Shown here in pieces: positions 1-5,740 of a DNA stretch of 7,678 nucleotides. The first letter of the stretch is position 1; each line of letters opens with the position of its first letter. The position numbers were made by a program, and so were the translations under genes. Source of the stretch: an uncultured Lachnospiraceae bacterium (GTDB lineage: Bacteria; Bacillota; Clostridia; Lachnospirales; Lachnospiraceae); contig CAMWOK010000132.1 of assembly GCA_947175845.1 (NCBI GenBank), positions 1 through 7,678 on the forward strand. Direction: 5' to 3'. The notes beneath the pieces are model-generated. The model searched no databases. It saw nothing but the letters and a program-made list of their open reading frames with translations, and was not told where the DNA came from.

Positions 1-766
1 TCTCGTCGGTGTGCGGAATGCTCCTGTAACAGATTTCCCTGTTTGACCCGGCGGACAGATCGATCACGGTTCCGCGAAAGGGGGGATCTGAAGTTAACTG
101 CTTCACAGTATTGGCGCAGATCAACTCCACCGCAGCGGCCTTCAAAAGCAAATCCTGCGTCTCATCCACAAGGATATACCCGTCTTGGGTACTCCGTATG
201 ACAGAGACTGTGTTGGCTGCATTGTACAGGTTTTCGTTGAGCCACCATGCCGTCTCCAGCTTCGCAGCCATGACGGACGTATCGCAGTAATATGTGGGGT
301 AGATCCGTCTATAGTTAAAGTACCCTTCCTCCGGATGCATCCATGCACATGACTTGGAAAATCCGGTCATCTGCCCCAGCCATTGCAGCGGTGTCTGCCC
401 ATGCTGCGGAGAAAACCCCAGTATGTCCCTCAGCCACAAAAAAGAATTGTTTTCATACTGTTCCAGCAGCTGCAAAACCGCAGGCTCATAGGACACCGTC
501 ACGCCGTATTCATCCAGCGGCAGTTCGTGGAGTTCCCCGTCCAGCGTACACACCGCAATGCTGTCCGCGCTCAAGTCATAGGAGGCATTCAGCGCGGATG
601 ACACTTCCTCGACTGTCATCCCGGTACAGTACAGTTGATTGATAAAAACCCCCAGCGGGAAAACACCATTCATGTGATAATACTGGTCCAGCGCAATGAC
701 AGCGGTCACGCCAAGCACCGCCGTCACGCAGACCATTCTGATGATTCCAAGTAAAAATTTTTTCAT
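1..766 (-). CDS. Membrane-anchored peptidoglycan-binding protein, possibly an L,D-transpeptidase (5' part; 3' end beyond left edge)
   Basis: An uninterrupted frame of 255 codons runs from an ATG at 766 through the left edge, with no stop inside the window. The N-terminus (MKKFLLGIIR, then a hydrophobic stretch to about residue 26) looks like a signal anchor. Residues about 36-60 (FPLGVFINQLYCTGMTVEEV) fit the consensus of the putative peptidoglycan-binding repeat (PG_binding_4 type) found ahead of YkuD L,D-transpeptidase or VanW domains in Clostridia. A second segment, about residues 165-235, contains a DGYILVDET stretch also resembling these modules. The catalytic domain, if any, would lie outside the window, so enzymatic function is inference. 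The start is fixed by an in-frame TGA at 791-793 upstream. No Shine-Dalgarno sequence precedes the ATG; the spacer is AT-rich. The gene lies on the ilvB strand, 10 nt after the stop of the duplicated ilvB tail and 214 nt after the functional ilvB stop, so it may be read from the leu-ilv transcript. Confident it is a gene; moderately confident of the family. Confidence 0.75.
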   Translation of the reverse strand, partial: MKKFLLGIIRMVCVTAVLGVTAVIALDQYYHMNGVFPLGVFINQLYCTGMTVEEVSSALNASYDLSADSIAVCTLDGELHELPLDEYGVTVSYEPAVLQLLEQYENNSFLWLRDILGFSPQHGQTPLQWLGQMTGFSKSCAWMHPEEGYFNYRRIYPTYYCDTSVMAAKLETAWWLNENLYNAANTVSVIRSTQDGYILVDETQDLLLKAAAVELICANTVKQLTSDPPFRGTVIDLSAGSNREICYRSIPHTDE

Positions 767-776
767 AAAATGTACA

Positions 777-980
777 CTACTGGCGGTTCTTCAAATCCTC
801 CGCGTCGAAGGCTTCACTGATTGCCGCCCCTGCCGGAACCATCGGAAATACCTTGTCGTCCTCCTCGATGATGCACTCAATCACAACCGGCTTGTGCAGC
901 GCGATCGCCCGCTCAATCGCCGGCGCTACTTCCTCGCGCTTTGTGACGCGTATCGCCTCACAGCCAAGCCCCTCGGAAAC
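777..980 (-). pseudogene. Duplicated 3' tail of ilvB (untranslated fragment)
   Basis: This second copy of the last 67 codons of ilvB plus its TAG lies directly after the functional ilvB stop (981-983). It stays in the same frame, from VSEGLGCEAI to the terminal DLKNRQ. It has no start codon at its 5' end and no Shine-Dalgarno sequence. The only internal in-frame ATG (within PMVPAG) has no ribosome binding site, so independent translation is unlikely. It would be expressed only by readthrough of the ilvB TAG, giving a protein of about 627 residues with a repeated C-terminus. It now forms the spacer between ilvB and the downstream cell-wall gene. Confidence 0.85.
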
Positions 981-1186
981 CTACTGGCGGTTCTTCAAAT
1001 CCTCCGCGTCGAAGGCTTCACTGATTGCCGCCCCTGCCGGAACCATCGGAAATACCTTGTCGTCCTCCTCGATGATGCACTCAATCACAACCGGCTTGTG
1101 CAGCGCGATCGCCCGCTCAATCGCCGGCGCTACTTCCTCGCGCTTTGTGACGCGTATCGCCTCACAGCCAAGCCCCTCGGAAACCT
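777..1186. repeat. Perfect tandem direct repeat, 204-bp period (3' end of ilvB duplicated)
   Basis: Positions 777-982 and 981-1186 are identical over 206 bp by eye, with an offset of 204. Identity stops on both sides: A776 against C980, and A983 against T1187. The period is exactly 68 codons (67 sense codons plus TAG), so the second copy keeps the ilvB reading frame. The two copies share the 2-bp sequence CT at the junction (AG on the gene strand), which fits slippage or microhomology-mediated duplication. No substitution separates the copies, so the event is very recent or is an assembly artefact. Confidence 0.97.
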
Positions 1187-2660
1187 TCACAAAGTCGACC
1201 TTGTCGGACAGAATGGTCTGTGAGTAGCGCTTTTCATAGAACAGGGTCTGCCACTGGCGGACCATGCCGAGCACATGATTGTTGATCACGATCTGGATAA
1301 TCGGAATATTGTAGCGGCTCGCAGTCGCAAGCTCGTTCATGTTCATGCGGAAACACCCGTCGCCTGCGATGTTAACGCAGATCCTGTCGGGCATTCCGAC
1401 CTTTGCACCGATACATGCGCCGAGGCCGTATCCCATGGTGCCAAGTCCGCCGGACGAGAGGAATGTCCTGGGCTCCGTGTATTGATAATACTGCGCCGCC
1501 CACATCTGATGCTGCCCCACATCCGTTGACACAATCGCCTTTCCCTGCGTGACGCGGTCGAGCTCCTCGATCACGTACGGGCAGGTCAGCTTGTCGGACG
1601 CGTAGCGCAGCGGATATTTCGCCTTGAACTCCTGAATCTGCGCGATCCACGCGTCGTGATTCTGCTGATCCAGCTTGCTGTTGAGCTCCTTTAAGACGGT
1701 CTTCAAATCCCCGATCACCGACGCGTCTGTCCGGATATTTTTGTTGATCTCCGCAGCGTCAATGTCGATATGTAAAATCTTTGCGTTCTCCGCAAATTTC
1801 TTCGCATTCCCTACAACTCTGTCCGAGAACCGCGCGCCGAGCGCAATCAGCAGATCGCACTGGCTGACGCCGAAATTGGAGGTCTTGGTGCCGTGCATTC
1901 CAATCATGCCGGTGTAGAGCGGACTTTTTCCGTCGAACGCGCCCTTGCCCATCAGGGTATCGCACACAGGCGCCTGTATCTTGTCCGCAAACTCCTTAAC
2001 CTCTCTGGAAGCCCCGGAAATAATCGCGCCGCCGCCCAGATAAATATATGGTTTTTTTGCGTTCTGGATCAGCTCCAGCGCCACGTCAATATCCTTTTCG
2101 GTATATGAATTTCTGATGGCTGGCTGCTCTGGCTTCTCCGGCACAAACTCGCACTTGTTTGCCGTGACATCTTTGGTGATGTCGACCAGCACCGGTCCCG
2201 GCCGTCCTGACTTTGCAATCTTGAACGCCCGCCGGATTGTGTCCGCCAGCTTTGTGACATCCTTCACGATGTAGCCGTGCTTTGTGATCGGCATTGTCAC
2301 GCCCGCAATGTCAACCTCCTGGAACGTGTCCTTTCCGAGCAGCGGCAGATTGACGTTGGCCGTGATTGCCACCAGCGGCACGGAATCCATGTAGGCAGTG
2401 GCAATCCCTGTGACAAGGTTTGTCGCACCCGGACCGCTCGTCGCCAGGCAGACGCCGACTTTGCCGGTTGCGCGCGCATAGCCGTCCGCCGCGTGGGAAG
2501 CGCCCTGTTCATGCGAGGTGAGAATGTGACGAATCTCGTCGCTGTGCTTGTACAACTCATCATAAATATTTAAAATCGTTCCGCCGGGATATCCAAACAC
2601 AGTGTCGACACCCTGCTCTTTCAGACATTCAATAACGATCTGTGAACCTGTTAACTGCAT
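981..2660 (-). CDS. ilvB: Acetolactate synthase (acetohydroxyacid synthase), catalytic large subunit
   Basis: A 559-residue protein, the usual length for IlvB/IlvI/IlvG. It joins two pyruvates into 2-acetolactate (valine/leucine branch), or pyruvate with 2-ketobutyrate into 2-aceto-2-hydroxybutyrate (isoleucine branch), using ThDP, Mg2+ and FAD in the cytoplasm. The N-terminal ThDP-enzyme domain (about 3-165) carries the cofactor-activating Glu51 (SHEQGASHAADGYAR), TSGPGATN at 74-81 and the conserved GKDTFQEVD at 109-117. A central FAD-type domain includes LGARFSDRV. The C-terminal domain has the ThDP/Mg motif from GDG (433-435) to NN (460-461), followed by LGMVRQW, whose Trp470 matches the substrate-specificity and herbicide-site Trp of the family. 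The start ATG has AAGGAG (2670-2675) 9 nt upstream. It is the last biosynthetic gene of the operon, 40 nt after ilvD. No ilvN/ilvH regulatory subunit follows; instead its own final 204 bp are repeated beyond the stop. The C-terminus itself is complete. Confidence 0.97.
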   Translation of the reverse strand: MQLTGSQIVIECLKEQGVDTVFGYPGGTILNIYDELYKHSDEIRHILTSHEQGASHAADGYARATGKVGVCLATSGPGATNLVTGIATAYMDSVPLVAITANVNLPLLGKDTFQEVDIAGVTMPITKHGYIVKDVTKLADTIRRAFKIAKSGRPGPVLVDITKDVTANKCEFVPEKPEQPAIRNSYTEKDIDVALELIQNAKKPYIYLGGGAIISGASREVKEFADKIQAPVCDTLMGKGAFDGKSPLYTGMIGMHGTKTSNFGVSQCDLLIALGARFSDRVVGNAKKFAENAKILHIDIDAAEINKNIRTDASVIGDLKTVLKELNSKLDQQNHDAWIAQIQEFKAKYPLRYASDKLTCPYVIEELDRVTQGKAIVSTDVGQHQMWAAQYYQYTEPRTFLSSGGLGTMGYGLGACIGAKVGMPDRICVNIAGDGCFRMNMNELATASRYNIPIIQIVINNHVLGMVRQWQTLFYEKRYSQTILSDKVDFVKVSEGLGCEAIRVTKREEVAPAIERAIALHKPVVIECIIEEDDKVFPMVPAGAAISEAFDAEDLKNRQ

Positions 2661-2669
2661 ATTAAAAAT

Positions 2670-2675
2670 CTCCTT
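2670..2675 (-). promoter_or_regulatory. Ribosome binding site of ilvB
   Basis: AAGGAG on the minus strand, 9 nt before the ATG at 2660. It lies within the 40-nt ilvD-ilvB gap and supports this start. No terminator or separate promoter is evident in the gap. Confidence 0.85.
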
Positions 2676-2700
2676 CTGGTCATTAAAAGCGTGTTTTTAG

Positions 2701-4371
2701 CTAATTCCTCGGAATCTCGAGAATTGCGCCTCTGTTTCCGCTGGTTACAAGCGAGCGGTATCTTGCGAGATAGCCTGTCGTGATCTTAGGCTCTCTCGGC
2801 TGCCATGCCGCGCGCCTCTTTGCCAGCTCCTCGTCCGAAACCCTGACATTGAGTGTGCAGTTCGTGATATCTATGGCAATGATATCCCCCTCCTCGACGA
2901 GCGCAATCGGCCCGCCCACCGCCGCCTCCGGGGACACATGACCGATCGAAGCGCCGCGCGAAGCGCCGGAGAACCGTCCGTCCGTAATCAGCGCCACCGT
3001 GGAGCCAAGTCCCATTCCGGCGATCGCGGAGGTCGGATTGAGCATCTCGCGCATACCAGGACCGCCCTTGGGTCCCTCGTAGCGGATGACCACGACATCC
3101 CCCGCCACAATCTTTCCGCCCTTGATTGCGTCGATGGCATCCTCCTCACACTCGAACACGCGCGCCGGTCCCTCGTGGACAAGCATCTCGGGCGCAACGG
3201 CAGAGCGCTTGACCACGCTTCCATCCGGGGCGAGATTTCCCTTTAACACGGCGAGTCCGCCCGTCTTGCTGTATGGATTGTCGAGCGGCCGGATGACCTC
3301 GGGATTTTTGTTCTGCACGCCCTTTATATTCTCACCGATGGTCTTTCCAGTCACGGTCATGCAGCCCTCGTTCAGCAGCCCAAGCTCTGACAGCTCGTTC
3401 ATCACGGCGTACACGCCGCCCGCCTCGTTCAGATCCTCCATGTAAGTTGGGCCTGCAGGCGCCAGATGGCACAGATTCGGCGTCTTTGCGCTGATTTCAT
3501 TGGCGTATGCAATGTCAAAGTCAAATCCAATCTCATGCGCAATCGCAGGCAGATGCAGCATGGAGTTCGTGGAGCATCCGAGTGCCATGTCGACTGTGAG
3601 CGCGTTGATGACAGACTCTTTTGTCATGATATCGCGCGGACAGATATTTTTCCTGAGCAGCTCCATCACCGCCATGCCCGCATGTTTTGCGAGCTTGATT
3701 CGCTCGGAGTACACCGCCGGGATCGTGCCGTTTCCCTGCAGTCCCATCCCGAGCGCCTCGGTGAGACAGTTCATGGAGTTTGCGGTGTACATGCCCGAGC
3801 AGGAACCGCACGTCGGGCACGCCTTGTTCTCGAACTCGCACACATCCTCCGCGCTCATTGTTCCGGCCGCGTACGATCCGACCGCCTCAAACATGGAGGA
3901 AAGGCTGCGCTTCTGCCCTTTCACATGGCCTGCGAGCATAGGGCCGCCCGACACAAACACAGTCGGCACGTTGATGCGCGCAGCTGCCATCAAAAGTCCC
4001 GGCACATTTTTGTCGCAGTTTGGCACCATGACAAGCGCGTCAAACTGATGTGCGAGCGCCATGCACTCTGTCGAGTCCGCGATCAGATCCCGCGTCACCA
4101 GCGAGTATTTCATGCCGATATGCCCCATGGCAATACCATCGCAGACCGCAATTGCCGGAAATACCACCGGAACGCCGCCCGCCTCCGCCACGCCGAGCTT
4201 CACGGCGTTGACAATCTTGTCCAGATTCATGTGCCCCGGCACGATCTCATTGTACGAGCTGACGATACCGACCATGGGCTTTTGCATCTCTTCCTCTGTA
4301 AATCCTAACGCATTGAACAGGCTTCTGTGCGGCGCCTGCTGCATTCCCTTTTTTACGTTGTCACTTCTCAT
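2701..4371 (-). CDS. ilvD: Dihydroxy-acid dehydratase
   Basis: A 556-residue iron-sulfur enzyme of the IlvD/Edd family. It dehydrates 2,3-dihydroxy-isovalerate to 2-ketoisovalerate and the methylvalerate homologue to 2-keto-3-methylvalerate, the step before transamination in valine and isoleucine synthesis. Visible motifs are VCDGIAMGHIGM (about 76-87, with Mg-ligand candidate Asp78), PNCDKNVPG (117-125, with cluster Cys119, Asp120 and the Lys121 that is carbamylated in homologues) and CPTCGSCSGMYTANSMN (185-201, cluster cysteine region). Near the C-terminus, DGRFSGASRG carries the serine proposed as catalytic base (region 468-471). The CPTCGSC form resembles the E. coli-type enzyme. The ATG at 4371 is preferred because AAAGGA (4380-4385) lies 8 nt upstream and the protein then begins MRSDNVKKG, typical of the family. 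A GTG at 4407 would add 12 atypical residues. It sits 56 nt after leuB and 40 nt before ilvB. Confidence 0.97.
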   Translation of the reverse strand: MRSDNVKKGMQQAPHRSLFNALGFTEEEMQKPMVGIVSSYNEIVPGHMNLDKIVNAVKLGVAEAGGVPVVFPAIAVCDGIAMGHIGMKYSLVTRDLIADSTECMALAHQFDALVMVPNCDKNVPGLLMAAARINVPTVFVSGGPMLAGHVKGQKRSLSSMFEAVGSYAAGTMSAEDVCEFENKACPTCGSCSGMYTANSMNCLTEALGMGLQGNGTIPAVYSERIKLAKHAGMAVMELLRKNICPRDIMTKESVINALTVDMALGCSTNSMLHLPAIAHEIGFDFDIAYANEISAKTPNLCHLAPAGPTYMEDLNEAGGVYAVMNELSELGLLNEGCMTVTGKTIGENIKGVQNKNPEVIRPLDNPYSKTGGLAVLKGNLAPDGSVVKRSAVAPEMLVHEGPARVFECEEDAIDAIKGGKIVAGDVVVIRYEGPKGGPGMREMLNPTSAIAGMGLGSTVALITDGRFSGASRGASIGHVSPEAAVGGPIALVEEGDIIAIDITNCTLNVRVSDEELAKRRAAWQPREPKITTGYLARYRSLVTSGNRGAILEIPRN

Positions 4372-4379
4372 TCTCTCTA

Positions 4380-4385
4380 TCCTTT
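4380..4385 (-). promoter_or_regulatory. Ribosome binding site of ilvD (decides the start)
   Basis: AAAGGA on the minus strand, 8 nt before the ATG at 4371. The alternative GTG start at 4407 lies upstream of this site and has no comparable purine-rich sequence at the right distance. Confidence 0.75.
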
Positions 4386-4427
4386 CCTGTCTGCAGTCTC
4401 TCTGCACATTCCTTATACATCTGTATT

Positions 4428-5528
4428 CTATATTCTCTCAGAGATCAGATCCCCCATCACCGCAGTGCCGACCTGCTTTACACGATCGCGCTTGTCCGCC
4501 TCCTGCGGCATAATGTCGATGGTCCGATACCCTTCCTCAAGCACCTTCTGCACTGCCGCCTCGATCGCGTCCGCCTCCCTGTCAAGGTCGAACGAGTAGC
4601 GGAGCATCATCGCCGCGCTCAGAATCGTCGCGATCGGGTTTGCGATCCCCTTTCCGGCAATGTCAGGCGCGGATCCGCCGCTCGGCTCGTAGAGTCCGAA
4701 CTTTGTATCATTCAGGCTCGCGGACGACAACATTCCGATAGAGCCCGTAACCATGCTCGCCTCGTCTGACAGGATATCTCCAAACATATTTTCTGTCAGG
4801 ATTACATCAAACTGCTTGGGGTCCTTCACAAGCTGCATCGCGCAGTTGTCGACAAGCATATGTTCCAGCGTGACCTCCGGGTAATCGCGCGCAACCTCCT
4901 CGACCACCGTTCGCCAGAGCCGCGAGGAGTCGAGCACGTTTGCCTTGTCGACGCTGGTCACTTTCTTTCTGCGCTTTTGGGCAATGTCAAAGCCCTTGAC
5001 CGCAATGCGTCTGATTTCATTTTCCGTGTATGTAAGGGTGTCCACTGCCGTGACAACACCGTCGACTTCCTTTGTGCTGCGCGCTCCAAAATAAAGACCG
5101 CCCGTCAGCTCGCGCATGATCATCATATCAAATCCGCTGCCGATGATGTCATCCCGCAGAGGACATGCCTCTTTCAGTTCCTTATATAAATATGCAGGTC
5201 TCAGATTTGCGAAAAGGTTCAGTTCCTTTCGCAGCTTCAAAAGTCCTGCCTCCGGTCTTAAGTGCGGCGGAAGCTTGTACCAGGGCGAAGTGGACGTGTT
5301 CCCGCCGATAGAACCCATGAGCACGGCGTCAGCTGCCTTGGCTGTGGCAATCGCCTCGTCCGTGAGCGGTTCCCCGCACGCGTCGATGGATGCGCCCCCC
5401 ATCAAGATATCTTTGTACGAAATGTTGTGGCTGTATTTTTTTGCAACCTTGTCGAGTACTTTCTTTGCCTCCGCAACAATCTCCGGCCCGATCCCGTCAC
5501 CAGGGATACACACAATATTCAAATTCAT
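4428..5528 (-). CDS. leuB: 3-isopropylmalate dehydrogenase
   Basis: A 366-residue beta-decarboxylating dehydrogenase of the isocitrate/isopropylmalate family. It oxidises and decarboxylates (2R,3S)-3-isopropylmalate to 2-ketoisocaproate with NAD+ in leucine synthesis. The N-terminus IVCIPGDGIGPEIV is diagnostic. Family residues fall at Arg100 and Arg110 (substrate carboxylate), Arg139 in MIMRELTGGLYFG (136-148), Tyr146, Lys195, and the metal ligands Asp227, Asp251 and Asp255. The NAD loop reads EPSGGSAPDIAGKGIANP (281-298). It has Gly-Gly where many LeuB proteins have His-Gly, while the following DIAGKGIANP is intact. The ATG at 5528 is chosen because AAAAGGAG (5538-5545) is 9 nt away; the in-frame GTG at 5534 would leave only 3 nt. 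It is the first gene of the operon, directly behind the predicted promoter at 5590-5618, and ends 56 nt before ilvD. Confidence 0.97.
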   Translation of the reverse strand: MNLNIVCIPGDGIGPEIVAEAKKVLDKVAKKYSHNISYKDILMGGASIDACGEPLTDEAIATAKAADAVLMGSIGGNTSTSPWYKLPPHLRPEAGLLKLRKELNLFANLRPAYLYKELKEACPLRDDIIGSGFDMMIMRELTGGLYFGARSTKEVDGVVTAVDTLTYTENEIRRIAVKGFDIAQKRRKKVTSVDKANVLDSSRLWRTVVEEVARDYPEVTLEHMLVDNCAMQLVKDPKQFDVILTENMFGDILSDEASMVTGSIGMLSSASLNDTKFGLYEPSGGSAPDIAGKGIANPIATILSAAMMLRYSFDLDREADAIEAAVQKVLEEGYRTIDIMPQEADKRDRVKQVGTAVMGDLISERI

Positions 5529-5537
5529 TCTCACACG

Positions 5538-5545
5538 CTCCTTTT
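5538..5545 (-). promoter_or_regulatory. Ribosome binding site of leuB (decides the start)
   Basis: AAAAGGAG on the minus strand, 9 nt before the ATG at 5528 and only 3 nt before the GTG at 5534, so the ATG is the functional start. Confidence 0.85.
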
Positions 5546-5565
5546 CGTTGACTCAAACATCCGTC

Positions 5566-5583
5566 TGTGAATAAATATACACA
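5566..5583. promoter_or_regulatory. Imperfect palindrome at the leuB transcription start (candidate operator)
   Basis: TGTGAATAAATATACACA is an 18-bp imperfect palindrome of the form TGTGnATAnnTATnCACA. Fourteen of 18 positions are symmetric. It begins at about the predicted leuB transcription start (near 5583) and covers the first transcribed bases, a position suited to repression. No regulator can be named from the sequence, and AT-rich DNA can yield such symmetry by chance. Confidence 0.4.
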
Positions 5584-5589
5584 TACTCA

Positions 5590-5618
5590 ATCATATTACA
5601 TTCGACAGAAAATTTCAA
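5590..5618 (-). promoter_or_regulatory. Sigma-A-type promoter of the leuB-ilvD-ilvB operon
   Basis: On the minus strand, TTGAAA (5613-5618) and TATGAT (5590-5595) are separated by exactly 17 bp. Transcription would start near 5583, leaving a leader of about 55 nt before leuB. That is too short for a T-box or a leader-peptide attenuator, so control at this promoter is more likely by a DNA-binding protein. Inferred from consensus only. Confidence 0.7.
5600..5614 (-). promoter_or_regulatory. Candidate CodY box overlapping the leuB promoter
   Basis: The minus-strand sequence AATTTTCTGTCGAAT matches the CodY consensus AATTTTCWGAAAATT at 11 of 15 positions, with the first nine all matching. It covers part of the -35 element and the spacer of the leuB promoter. 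In Firmicutes, CodY represses ilv-leu genes when branched-chain amino acids and GTP are plentiful, so the context is apt. Whether this organism has CodY cannot be seen here. Confidence 0.4.
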
Positions 5619-5642
5619 CAGAATACACAAAAAAAGATGGGA

Positions 5643-5671
5643 TTGCTATTTTGTCCCATTTCCACTATAAT
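5643..5671 (+). promoter_or_regulatory. Sigma-A-type promoter of the capA-like gene
   Basis: On the plus strand, TTGCTA (5643-5648) and a perfect TATAAT (5666-5671) are separated by 17 bp. Transcription would start near 5678, giving a leader of about 60 nt. It is back-to-back with the leuB promoter, with the two -35 elements 24 bp apart. Confidence 0.75.
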
Positions 5672-5724
5672 CAAACTATTAATGTGACGCGGCAGTCTTT
5701 TGCCCTGCCCCGCACAGAAATAGA

Positions 5725-5731
5725 AAAGAGG
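5725..5731 (+). promoter_or_regulatory. Ribosome binding site of the capA-like gene (decides the start)
   Basis: AAAGAGG, 9 nt before the ATG at 5741. Together with the promoter at 5643-5671, which lies downstream of the earlier in-frame ATG at 5567, it fixes the start at 5741. Confidence 0.75.
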
Positions 5732-5740
5732 CAATCTAAT

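Noticed and set aside
696..1227. Two overlapping plus-strand open frames whose predicted proteins contain internal repeats of about 68 residues
   Set aside because: They are antisense to ilvB and its duplicated tail. Their repeats only reflect the 204-bp DNA duplication, and neither has a plausible ribosome binding site or family resemblance.
3466..4308. Long plus-strand open frame (280 codons) opposite ilvD
   Set aside because: The product is rich in His, Arg and Cys with no recognisable domain, and the opposite strand encodes a full, well-conserved IlvD. It is a shadow of GC-rich coding sequence.
4372..4407. GTG start at 4407 for ilvD, adding 12 residues
   Set aside because: The extension MQRDCRQERIER is atypical of the family and encodes the ribosome binding site of the ATG at 4371.
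4361..4420. Tiny minus-strand ORF of 19 codons between leuB and ilvD, overlapping the ilvD start
   Set aside because: It has no Shine-Dalgarno sequence before its ATG, no leucine, valine or isoleucine run as in a leader peptide, and no hairpin following it.
5529..5583. T-box or leucine-attenuator leader ahead of leuB
   Set aside because: The predicted leader is only about 55 nt, with no T-box sequence, no terminator hairpin and no leader peptide.
5691..5709. GGCAG/CTGCC inverted repeat in the capA-like leader
   Set aside because: The stem is only 5 bp with a 9-nt loop, lacks a T-tract and does not cover the ribosome binding site, so no regulatory role is supported.
5567..5740. 58-codon N-terminal extension of the capA-like gene from an ATG at 5567
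   Set aside because: It would start upstream of the TTGCTA/TATAAT promoter and cover the divergent control region. The ATG at 5741 has a ribosome binding site and is followed directly by a signal-like N-terminus.
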